Shown: piece by piece, positions 1 through 6,916 of the stretch
Layout of the letters: every line of letters starts with the position of its first letter
How positions within the stretch are numbered: the stretch's first letter is position 1
Source of the DNA: an uncultured Bacteroidales bacterium
GTDB taxonomy: Bacteria > Bacteroidota > Bacteroidia > Bacteroidales > FEN-979
Direction of reading: 5' to 3'
Assembly (NCBI GenBank): GCA_903928285.1
Contig: CAIYQH010000507.1
Coordinates: 1 to 6,991 of the forward strand
DNA length: 6,991 bases
Position numbers and translations under genes: made by a program
Notes under the pieces: model-generated
Database searches by the model: none
What the model was told of the DNA's origin: nothing
The model's input: only the letters and a program-made list of their open reading frames with translations

Positions 1-142
1 GGAAAATGGATTTTTTTTTTACCATTTAATAAATTTTCCCAATTTTGCATAAATCCATAAGATTTACTAAAATTTCCGGAATTGTAAAGAATATTTACTC
101 GACCTGCTTCGCGAAATTTTACCGTTGAAATATCCCTGGAAA
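1..142. other. A+T-rich leader upstream of the gene cluster
   Basis: This stretch is clearly richer in A+T than the genes that follow and has no credible reading frame on either strand. It contains a T10 tract (11-20), inverted repeats around it (1-7 with 33-39; 4-9 with 22-27), and an 8-bp palindrome TTCGCGAA at 108-115. It probably holds the promoter for the genes to the right. However, I could not find a clean Bacteroidota-type promoter (TTTG about 20 bp before TAnnTTTG), so no promoter is called. No strong ribosome binding site precedes the first gene. The upstream gene lies outside the window, so its orientation is unknown. Confidence 0.5.
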
Positions 143-2266
143 ATGAAAATAAATATCCGTATCATTTTTGGCATCCTGTTTCTGATAATTTCTGCCATCA
201 CCATCACCTTAACCCCGATCAACCCCCTCTCTCCTATTCCGTCCCGGTCGAATATGACCCGCAGGGCCGCCATCATACCCAGCCTGGGGATCGGTGATAT
301 CGTTACCCAGGAGCTGGTTGCAAACAATGACTATTTTAACGGGATCAGCCTGTTTTTCACCCTGAACCACAGGATCAACACCAATCAGAATATATTGCTT
401 ATACTCGACTCGACAGGGAAAATCCTGCACCGGGAGTCGTTTTCCTCCCTCGTGCTGAAAGAGGGCGACCTCTCAACCTTTTATTTTAACAAACCTGTTT
501 TTGTCGGGAAGGGAAACAAAATATCCCTGGTGCTCTATTCCCCCGACGGAACGACCGATAACTCAGCCTCTGTCCTGATCAATCTCACTGATTCCATCGG
601 GGGTTTCCATGTCTCAAAGCTGGTCGGGAATGATGTCCTGACCTCCATTAAGGATAAAACACGCCATTATCATGCCAGCTTAATGCTCCAGACCTATAAA
701 ACAAAGTATGGCCAGTTCTGGTTCATGAAGATTCTGTTGTATACCATGGCGCTGATCATCTCCCTGATCATCATTTTCTTTTTTTGGATCAGGAGCCGGC
801 TGGCGAAAACCACGCTCAGGGTTGAATGGATTTTCGCCTATCTGGCCCTGCCCTTTTCTGTTATCTTTGCCTTGATTACACCTCCGACGCAGGTTCCCGA
901 CGAAGGCAGCCATTTTTACAGATCCTATCAGATCTCCGAATTCCGCTTTACGCATACGGATGCGAGCGTACCCACCTCCCTTGTCAGGCTTGATACCGCC
1001 TTCAGCGATCTGCATGCTGCCGCTGCCAATAAAACCACCCTGGCGGAAATCGCGGCCCATTTGAAAGACCGTCTTGAACCCCAGGCCCGGACCCAGGTTT
1101 CGGCTCCGGGTTATACCCTTCCCTACCTTCCCCAGGCGCTTGGGATTCTGTTGGGGCGACTCGTCACCTCCTCGCCGCTGATCCTCATGTATATCGCCAG
1201 GCTGTTCAACCTTCTGACGGCTATCATCATCGTCTTCTTTGCCATCCGGATCACCCCCTCCTTCAAATGGCTTTTCCTTATCCTTGCCCTGATGCCAAAA
1301 ACGATGTTCCTCTTCGGTTCATTATCGTACGATACGCTGACCATCGGCATTTCGTTCTTTACCATTGCCATCTTTCTCTATTACGCCTATGATTGCAAAA
1401 GGAACCTGCAGCTAACAGACCTGGCCCTGATGGGATTGCTCACCCTTTTGCTGCTTTTTTGCAAACCGCCCTATTTCCTGCTCGCCCTGCTCTTCTTTCT
1501 GATCCCCCCGAAAAAATTCGGAGTTCTCTACAAATACATCATGATTTCCATCGGCGTGGTTGCCCTGGGACTGTTTCTCTATAAAGGCCTCCCGGTAATG
1601 ACAGCCTTTTTCCAGGGAACCCCGTTCAGGGTAACTGTCACATCATCACCCGAAACCCTGTTCAGGCCCGATGTACAGCTGAACCATATCATGAACGACA
1701 TTCCATCCTATATAATCCTCATCCTCAACAGCGCCTTTATCGTTAACCACGGTTATGTGCTGGAAAGTTTTGTCGGTTTCCTGGGGTGGATCGATGTCGA
1801 ACTTCCCAAGACACTTACCTACTCTTTTCTGCTGTTCCTCGTCATTTCGGCCCTGATGATGGCCGAAGGAGGGATCAAACTTGGCCTCCTTAAAAAATCG
1901 CTGCTCTCTATCATCCTGCTGATGGGTTTCCTGATCATCGAAACCGCCATGTATCTTTATGCCACCAGTCCCGCAAAAACGATTATCCACGGGGTTCAGG
2001 GACGATACTTCATTCCACTGGCCCCTCTCGTTTTCATGCTGTTTTACAACCGCTACCTCAACACCCGGCTCAACCTCCTGTTCACCCTGCGACGGAAAGA
2101 ATACAAAACCGCCAAACCCAAAATAAAACCTGAAATTTTAAAGGAAATCCTTGAAAAGGAACAACTTTTCAATAAATCATTCTATCTTTTCACCGCCTGT
2201 TTTTGTATGTTTACACTCGCCTATGCCATCTACCTGACCCTCATCAGATACTACAACATCCTCTAA
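143..2266 (+). CDS. DUF2142 family polytopic membrane protein (GT-C-like), copy 1
   Basis: A 707-residue integral membrane protein, read from the ATG. It has one N-terminal membrane segment (about 3-24), an extracytoplasmic, beta-strand-patterned domain (about 45-185), then roughly a dozen hydrophobic segments starting near 195, and a final membrane helix near 680-701. The DUF2142 hallmark PPTQVPDEGSH sits at 247-257, just after a membrane helix, with acidic pair D253-E254. Other motifs shared with the next gene are SYD (395-397), KPPY (441-444), FVGFLGW (543-549) and GVQGRYFIP (617-625). DUF2142 proteins are uncharacterised but resemble GT-C glycosyltransferases, which use polyprenyl-phosphate sugars outside the membrane and carry an acidic motif in the first large loop. 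The sugar-transfer role is therefore inferred. A TTG at 125 would add six residues; I prefer the ATG at 143, which leads directly into a short basic stretch and the membrane helix. It is followed after 41 bp by its paralog. Confidence 0.85.
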   Translation: MKINIRIIFGILFLIISAITITLTPINPLSPIPSRSNMTRRAAIIPSLGIGDIVTQELVANNDYFNGISLFFTLNHRINTNQNILLILDSTGKILHRESFSSLVLKEGDLSTFYFNKPVFVGKGNKISLVLYSPDGTTDNSASVLINLTDSIGGFHVSKLVGNDVLTSIKDKTRHYHASLMLQTYKTKYGQFWFMKILLYTMALIISLIIIFFFWIRSRLAKTTLRVEWIFAYLALPFSVIFALITPPTQVPDEGSHFYRSYQISEFRFTHTDASVPTSLVRLDTAFSDLHAAAANKTTLAEIAAHLKDRLEPQARTQVSAPGYTLPYLPQALGILLGRLVTSSPLILMYIARLFNLLTAIIIVFFAIRITPSFKWLFLILALMPKTMFLFGSLSYDTLTIGISFFTIAIFLYYAYDCKRNLQLTDLALMGLLTLLLLFCKPPYFLLALLFFLIPPKKFGVLYKYIMISIGVVALGLFLYKGLPVMTAFFQGTPFRVTVTSSPETLFRPDVQLNHIMNDIPSYIILILNSAFIVNHGYVLESFVGFLGWIDVELPKTLTYSFLLFLVISALMMAEGGIKLGLLKKSLLSIILLMGFLIIETAMYLYATSPAKTIIHGVQGRYFIPLAPLVFMLFYNRYLNTRLNLLFTLRRKEYKTAKPKIKPEILKEILEKEQLFNKSFYLFTACFCMFTLAYAIYLTLIRYYNIL

Positions 2267-2279
2267 CCCCAAATCCGAC

Positions 2280-2307
2280 TGCCTGTTGCCTTTTGCCCAT
2301 TGCCTAA
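2280..2307 (+). repeat. Four tandem degenerate TGCCNNW heptamers abutting a start codon
   Basis: Four 7-bp units run in perfect register: TGCCTGT, TGCCTTT, TGCCCAT and TGCCTAA. All four share TGCC and the last base is T or A. The last unit ends directly at the ATG at 2308, and its final three bases form an in-frame TAA, so the following gene cannot start further upstream. The array fills most of the 41-bp gap between the two paralogs and takes the place where a ribosome binding site would lie. Short intergenic TGCC-type heptamer arrays are, from memory, recurrent in some Bacteroidota and cyanobacterial genomes. No function is assigned. Confidence 0.75.
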
Positions 2308-4488
2308 ATGACCCCAATGCCCCCTAAAAAACACCTCCTCACCGCCCTCTGTTTCCTCCTCCTGGCCATCATTGCGCTCAGGTTTTACGTGCCGGAACCA
2401 CCGTTGCTCGGCATTACCCAAACCACGCGATGCAAAAACCCCTATCTCGACGATGGATTTATCAGGGGGATCGTGCTGGTACAGGAGGTTACCCTGAAAA
2501 AAGATTATCTCAATGGTTTTCATATCCGTTACATCACCATGGACCGTGAAAACACAAACACCAACACCATTGTTGTTTTTGACAGTAATTTCAACCTGCT
2601 CTTCAAGGAGAAGTTCTCTTCAAGGCAGATTGAGGACCGTAAATTCCATGCATTTCAATTCAGGGAGAGCCTGAAAATAGGGAAGGGTAATAAAATCTCC
2701 ATCTGTTTCCTTTCGCAGGATGGCGACAGCCTCAACTGCGTGCACAGCCTGTTTAACAAGGAGGCCTCCATCGGGAAACTCTATGCCTGCGCCCTCAGCA
2801 ACGACGACCTGATCACCTCCCTTCACGGCCAGCACTATCCCTATCCCGGCGCCATCTTCCTCCGCACCTATGAATCCGACAGTTCGCGCTCGGCCACTAT
2901 TTCCTGGCTACTTTACATTGTCGCCCTGTTGCTGGCCGCCGCGATTGCCTTTTTCGCGGCGATCCGCAAATTCCTGGCGGGGATCCGCATCCGTCCCGAA
3001 TATGTTTACCTGGTTTTTGCCCTTGCCGCCGGCCTCGCATTCCTGTTCTTTACCCCGCCGTTGCAGGTTCCCGACGAGGGATCACATATGGCGCGGGTAG
3101 TGGAATTGTCGCAGGGGCAAATCTCAACGACGCAGAAGACAATTCCCTCGGCTTTTGTGATGCTCGATTCAACCTTTTTAAGGCTGCATGCAAACCCGGA
3201 TGAGAGGACCAGCCTCGCTGAAATCATGTCGGTGAAAAAGCTGAAAGTTGATCCTGCCAGGCAGGTGCCCAGCAAAGGCCCTGCCTACACGATTCCTTAT
3301 ACGGCCCAGGTGATGGGCTTTTTCACGGGGAAGATTTTCACCTCCTCCCCGCTGGCACTGATGTATTTCGGCAGGTTATTCAACCTGCTCTGCTCAATAT
3401 TATTAGTCTTCATGGCGATCAGGATCGCGCCCGTGGGCAAGTGGATCTTCTTTTTACTGGCGCTGATGCCAAAAACGATGTTCCTGATGGCCTCCCTCTC
3501 TTACGATGCTTTCGTCATCAGCGGATCATTCCTGCTGACCGCCATGTTCCTGTATTATGCCTTCCGGCCTGAAAAGGTGATGACATGGAAAGATCTCGGG
3601 CTTTTATGCTTCCTTTGGGCACTGCTGGCATTCAGCAAGCCTCCCTATCTCATCCTGGGCGCTCTTTTCTTTATCATTCCCTTCAGCAGGACAAGGTCAT
3701 TGTCAAAATACCTGCTGGCAGCCACCATCCTGGCTTGTACACTGCTGCTTGGCTTTGGCATCTGGAAACTTGCCGCAGGGGGCCCGGCACCCGGTAACAC
3801 AGTAAAATCAGAGCAGGTGGCAGGCCAGGCGGAACAAGGCACGCCGGGGCTCCCCCCGGCCCTGGCTGCCAATGGACCAAAGCCTGAAATCAACCCGCCG
3901 TTACAGTTCGAATATATCCGGACCCATCCGGAGGTTTTTATCAACCTGCTGATAACCACAAACTTTGAAAACATGCGGGCCGACATACTGAACAACTTCG
4001 TTGGAACCATGGGCTGGCTCGACACCTTTATCCCCGACAGCCTGGTCAACCTCTATCTTATCGTACTGCTGATCACCGCAATCTGTATGGCCGAAGAGAA
4101 GGTTCAACTCGGCTGGCAAAGAAAACTCCTGCTGCTATTTCTTTTTATCGTGGCAGCACTGGCAATTGAAACTGCCATGTATGTTTACTCCTCCTTCGTG
4201 GCACAGGGGAAACTCTTCGGGATCCAGGGCCGGTATTTTATCCCGCTGGCGCCGCTGCTCCTGCTGCTCGCCTACAATAATAGGGTTTCGGACAAACTGA
4301 ATTTCCTGCTCAGCGCCAGCCGGACGGCATGGGAGAAATCTAAACCAGGCCTGAAACCTAAAATCTTTCAGGAGATTCAGCATGAACAGATCTTTTCAAA
4401 ATACCTGCAGGTCTTTATAATCGGGCTCTCCGCTATTACCCTGGTGAGGGGAATCGCAGCGGTACTACTGAGGTATTATCAATGGTAA
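2308..4488 (+). CDS. DUF2142 family polytopic membrane protein (GT-C-like), copy 2
   Basis: A 726-residue paralog of the preceding gene with the same architecture. It has an N-terminal membrane segment (about 10-27), an extracytoplasmic beta-rich domain (about 45-190, with GKGNKIS at 125-131 matching 122-128 of copy 1), then a multi-span core from about 199. The signature PPLQVPDEGSH is at 250-260 with D256-E257. SYD (398-400), KPPY (444-447), FVGTMGW (564-570) and GIQGRYFIP (638-646) are all retained, so both copies look intact. The clearest difference is a Gly/Ala/Pro-rich loop at about 488-531, making this region some 15 residues longer than in copy 1. The likely role is transfer of a lipid-linked sugar at the outer face of the cytoplasmic membrane, inferred from the GT-C resemblance. 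The start is fixed on its upstream side by an in-frame TAA immediately before the ATG; an ATG three codons later (2317) is also possible. The next gene begins 12 bp after the stop, which supports co-transcription. Confidence 0.86.
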   Translation: MTPMPPKKHLLTALCFLLLAIIALRFYVPEPPLLGITQTTRCKNPYLDDGFIRGIVLVQEVTLKKDYLNGFHIRYITMDRENTNTNTIVVFDSNFNLLFKEKFSSRQIEDRKFHAFQFRESLKIGKGNKISICFLSQDGDSLNCVHSLFNKEASIGKLYACALSNDDLITSLHGQHYPYPGAIFLRTYESDSSRSATISWLLYIVALLLAAAIAFFAAIRKFLAGIRIRPEYVYLVFALAAGLAFLFFTPPLQVPDEGSHMARVVELSQGQISTTQKTIPSAFVMLDSTFLRLHANPDERTSLAEIMSVKKLKVDPARQVPSKGPAYTIPYTAQVMGFFTGKIFTSSPLALMYFGRLFNLLCSILLVFMAIRIAPVGKWIFFLLALMPKTMFLMASLSYDAFVISGSFLLTAMFLYYAFRPEKVMTWKDLGLLCFLWALLAFSKPPYLILGALFFIIPFSRTRSLSKYLLAATILACTLLLGFGIWKLAAGGPAPGNTVKSEQVAGQAEQGTPGLPPALAANGPKPEINPPLQFEYIRTHPEVFINLLITTNFENMRADILNNFVGTMGWLDTFIPDSLVNLYLIVLLITAICMAEEKVQLGWQRKLLLLFLFIVAALAIETAMYVYSSFVAQGKLFGIQGRYFIPLAPLLLLLAYNNRVSDKLNFLLSASRTAWEKSKPGLKPKIFQEIQHEQIFSKYLQVFIIGLSAITLVRGIAAVLLRYYQW

Positions 4489-4500
4489 AAAACTGGTTCT

Positions 4501-5385
4501 ATGAATGACGACTACGAGTTATCCGTTATAATCCCTGCATACAATGAGGAGAAGAACCTGGGGATTTTCCTGCCGCCGCTGATACGTTACTGCAGGGAAA
4601 ACCGCTTGCGGATCATCCTTGTAAACGACGGTTCAACCGACCATTCCAGGGAATTCCTATCCTCCTTATCCACCGAACCGTTGCTTACCGTGTTGCATCA
4701 TAAACTCAACAAGGGATATGGTGCTGCGTTAAAAACCGGGATCGCCGCATGTGAAACAAGGTACCTTGTCACCTTCGATGCCGATGGCCAGCATTATCTT
4801 GAAGATATCGGCAAGTTGCTCGGCTACCTGAAAGAAACCAATGCCGACATGGTCGTTGGATCCCGCAAAGGGTTGAAATCCAACTCCTATTATCGTGGAA
4901 CCGGCAAATTCATCATACGCTTGCTCGCCAGGATCATGATGACGGTTCCGATCCACGACATCAACTCGGGGCTGAAGGTTTACCGGACTGACCTCGCCCG
5001 GAATTATCTCTACCTGCTGCCCGACACCATGTCGTTCAGCGATGTGATTACGCTGATTTTCATCAACCACCGGCACCTGGTACTGGAACAACCCATCCGG
5101 ATAAAGGAACGAACCAACGGGGAGAGTACCATTGGTCTGCAGACTGCCTTTCAGACGATCATGGAGATCATCAATATCGTGATGCTGTTCAATCCGATGA
5201 AGATCTTTTTACCCTTGTCGGCCATGTGTTTTCTCGCTTCTCTTGTTTGGGGGTTGCCGCTGGTTTGGGAGGGACGTGGGGTCAGTGTAGGCAGCCTGCT
5301 GGGAATTGTCTCCACCCTGATCTTTTTCGTGCTGGGGCTCATCACCGAACAGCTTTCGCAGATCAGGAAGAACAGGAACAACTGA
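4501..5385 (+). CDS. Polyprenyl-phosphate-sugar synthase-like family 2 glycosyltransferase
   Basis: A 294-residue GT-A fold enzyme of family GT2. Visible motifs are SVIIPAYNEE (8-17), VNDGSTD (41-47, nucleotide binding), KGYGAALKTG (71-80), DADGQH (93-98, with the metal-binding DxD), VVGSRKG (118-124), INSGLKVYR (154-162) and an ERTNGEST loop (203-210). Two C-terminal hydrophobic helices lie at about 234-254 and 263-284, followed by a short basic tail. This length and topology match the GtrB/DPMS-like group that transfers a sugar from an NDP donor to undecaprenyl phosphate on the cytoplasmic side. The sugar cannot be read from sequence. It lies 12 bp after the second DUF2142 gene. That placement is consistent with it supplying a lipid-linked sugar donor to those membrane proteins. 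The ATG at 4501 starts just before the first beta strand, as is usual for the family. A GT2 with a cytoplasmic acceptor is the main alternative. Confidence 0.9.
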   Translation: MNDDYELSVIIPAYNEEKNLGIFLPPLIRYCRENRLRIILVNDGSTDHSREFLSSLSTEPLLTVLHHKLNKGYGAALKTGIAACETRYLVTFDADGQHYLEDIGKLLGYLKETNADMVVGSRKGLKSNSYYRGTGKFIIRLLARIMMTVPIHDINSGLKVYRTDLARNYLYLLPDTMSFSDVITLIFINHRHLVLEQPIRIKERTNGESTIGLQTAFQTIMEIINIVMLFNPMKIFLPLSAMCFLASLVWGLPLVWEGRGVSVGSLLGIVSTLIFFVLGLITEQLSQIRKNRNN

Positions 5386-5483
5386 TCAGGATCAGAAACC
5401 GTGACGGGCTTTGTCCGGAAATACCCGGGATGGCCAGAGTGGTCAATACAAAGGTTGAATAAGGATTATTGGAACTTGATCCC
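5386..5483. other. 98-bp gap between the two glycosyltransferase genes
   Basis: This is the longest gap inside the cluster. It contains GATCAG repeats around and after the preceding stop codon (5361, 5384 and 5390) and short palindromes (TGGCCA, CCCGGG), but no stem-loop followed by a T run. The frame of the upstream glycosyltransferase stays open after its TGA until a TGA at 5485-5487, which overlaps the next ATG as ATGA. A GTG at 5401 would give a 28-residue peptide with four tryptophans. I do not call it a gene. An AAGGA at 5461-5465 is the only purine-rich motif near the next start. Confidence 0.4.
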
Positions 5484-6887
5484 ATGAAAAAAGAAGAAAT
5501 CAGGGAATATTACAACAGTGCCTCTGGCTCAAGAGCCAAATGGAAAAGGAGAAACTGGTTTTACCACAATTCGCTGGAGAAATATTTTTCCTTTATTATT
5601 CCCGCCAATGCAAGGGTTCTTGAACTCGGATGCGGGCTGGGTGACCTGCTGGCAGCCATGAAACCCGTTTATGGTGTCGGAATTGACTTTGCCCCTGACA
5701 TCATTGAACAGGCAAGGAAAAGATACCCAGGCTTGCATTTTTTAACCGCCGATGCCGAAGAAATGACCCTCGGAGAAAGCTTCGACTACATTATTCTTTC
5801 CGACCTTGCCTGTTGTTTATGGGATGTCCAGAAGGTCTTTCAGAATGTCCGGAAACTCTGTCATCCGCAAACCAGGCTGGTCATTTCCAACTATAACTTC
5901 CTGTGGGAATCGGTCATGATACTTGGCGAAAAGCTCCATATCAAACTTCCCCAGCCCAGGCAAAACTGGCTTTCGGCAGCAGACCTGGACACCCTTTTGC
6001 AGCTTGAAGATTTTCAAATCATTACCGCCCGGCATAAACTACTGTTTCCCAAGTACCTCCCGGGAATTAATTTCCTTTTCAACAGGCTGCTGGCCAATCT
6101 TCCGCTGGTGTGCAGGCTCGACCTGGTGAATATCATAGTGGCAAGACCTCTGTTTACCGCCGGGGTCGGCCACAGCGTTTCGATTGTCGTGCCGGCCCGC
6201 AACGAACGGGGCAATATTGAAAATGCGATCAGGAGAACATCCGCCTTCGGGCTTTCCCAGGAGTTTATCTTTGTTGAGGGTCATTCTTCCGACAATACCT
6301 GGGAGGAGATGCTCCGGGTGCAGCAGGCCTACCCGGATAAAAACATCAAGGTGCTCCGTCAGAGCGGGAAGGGAAAGGGAAATGCCGTGCGGGAAGGATT
6401 TGACGCCGCCACCGGGGAGGTCCTCATGATTCTTGATGCCGACCTTACCATGCCACCCGAGGAGTTGGAAAAATTCTATCAGGCCCTGCATCAGAAAAAG
6501 GGCGAATTCATCAACGGATGCAGGCTGGTTTACCCGATGGACAAAGATTCCATGCGATTCCTGAACTTCCTGGCCAACAAGTTCTTCGGGATGTTTTTCA
6601 CCTACCTGCTGGGGCAGCGGCTCAAGGACACTCTTTGCGGCACCAAGGTATTGTTCAAACGTGATTACGAGGCCATCAAGGCGAACCGCTCTTATTTCGG
6701 GGAATTCGATCCCTTCGGCGATTTTGACCTGCTTTTTGGCGCAGCTAAACTGAACCTGAAGATAACTGAAATCAACATCCGATATCGCGACCGGGAATAC
6801 GGATCTACCCAAATCAGCCGCTTCAGCCACGGCTGGCTGCTAATCAGAATGAGCCTGTTTGCCGCCCGTAAAATGAAATTTATCTGA
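5484..6887 (+). CDS. Bifunctional class I SAM-dependent methyltransferase / family 2 glycosyltransferase
   Basis: A 467-residue two-domain protein (from the ATG). The N-terminal half is a class I methyltransferase. It has motif I at about 45-57 with ELGCGLGDL, an acidic residue D68 at the end of strand 2 (VGIDF) for the SAM ribose, TADAEEM at 88-94, and a motif IV-like FDYIILSDL at 100-108. The C-terminal half, from about 230, is a GT-A glycosyltransferase: SIVVPARNE (233-241), VEGHSSDN (264-271) where most relatives have a DGS-type motif, GKGKGNAVREG (295-305), LDADLTMP with the DxD (317-324), LCGTKV (384-389) and FGDFDLLFGA (411-420). No membrane helix is convincing, so it is probably cytoplasmic or peripheral. 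Fusions of this kind occur in surface polysaccharide clusters. The pairing suggests a sugar is transferred and then methylated, or that a methylated acceptor is used; substrates are unknown. A TTG at 5469 would add five residues. The gene ends in tandem in-frame stops, TGA-TAA (6885-6890). Confidence 0.88.
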   Translation: MKKEEIREYYNSASGSRAKWKRRNWFYHNSLEKYFSFIIPANARVLELGCGLGDLLAAMKPVYGVGIDFAPDIIEQARKRYPGLHFLTADAEEMTLGESFDYIILSDLACCLWDVQKVFQNVRKLCHPQTRLVISNYNFLWESVMILGEKLHIKLPQPRQNWLSAADLDTLLQLEDFQIITARHKLLFPKYLPGINFLFNRLLANLPLVCRLDLVNIIVARPLFTAGVGHSVSIVVPARNERGNIENAIRRTSAFGLSQEFIFVEGHSSDNTWEEMLRVQQAYPDKNIKVLRQSGKGKGNAVREGFDAATGEVLMILDADLTMPPEELEKFYQALHQKKGEFINGCRLVYPMDKDSMRFLNFLANKFFGMFFTYLLGQRLKDTLCGTKVLFKRDYEAIKANRSYFGEFDPFGDFDLLFGAAKLNLKITEINIRYRDREYGSTQISRFSHGWLLIRMSLFAARKMKFI

Positions 6888-6916
6888 TAAGGCCGAATAA
6901 CATCTGAAATAAAAAC

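Noticed and set aside
11..20. T10 tract as the tail of an intrinsic terminator
   Set aside because: No G+C-rich stem precedes it inside the window; the visible short stem has the T tract in its loop. A stem starting before base 1 cannot be judged.
125..142. TTG at 125 as the start of the first DUF2142 gene
   Set aside because: It adds only six residues. The ATG at 143 lies closer to the membrane segment and is a more usual start codon; no ribosome binding site favours the TTG.
3769..3900. Frameshift or assembly error in the second DUF2142 gene at the low-complexity loop
   Set aside because: The frame remains open and conserved motifs align with copy 1 on both sides, so the loop reads as a genuine insertion.
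3645..4049. A 134-codon minus-strand frame opposite the second DUF2142 gene
   Set aside because: It spans the G+C-rich loop, where stop codons are rare by composition, and its translation has no domain or plausible start context.
5413..5430. CCGG-AAATAC-CCGG hairpin as a terminator
   Set aside because: The stem is only four base pairs, made of self-complementary CCGG, and no T run follows it.
5469..5483. TTG at 5469 as the start of the methyltransferase/glycosyltransferase gene
   Set aside because: The purine-rich AAGGA at 5461-5465 is only 3 bases away, too close for normal spacing, and the ATG at 5484 gives a typical methyltransferase N-terminus. It is not fully excluded.
6039..6830. A 263-codon open frame on the minus strand
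   Set aside because: It lies entirely opposite the methyltransferase/glycosyltransferase gene, whose motifs are unmistakable in the plus frame, and its translation shows no recognisable domain. It is a shadow frame.
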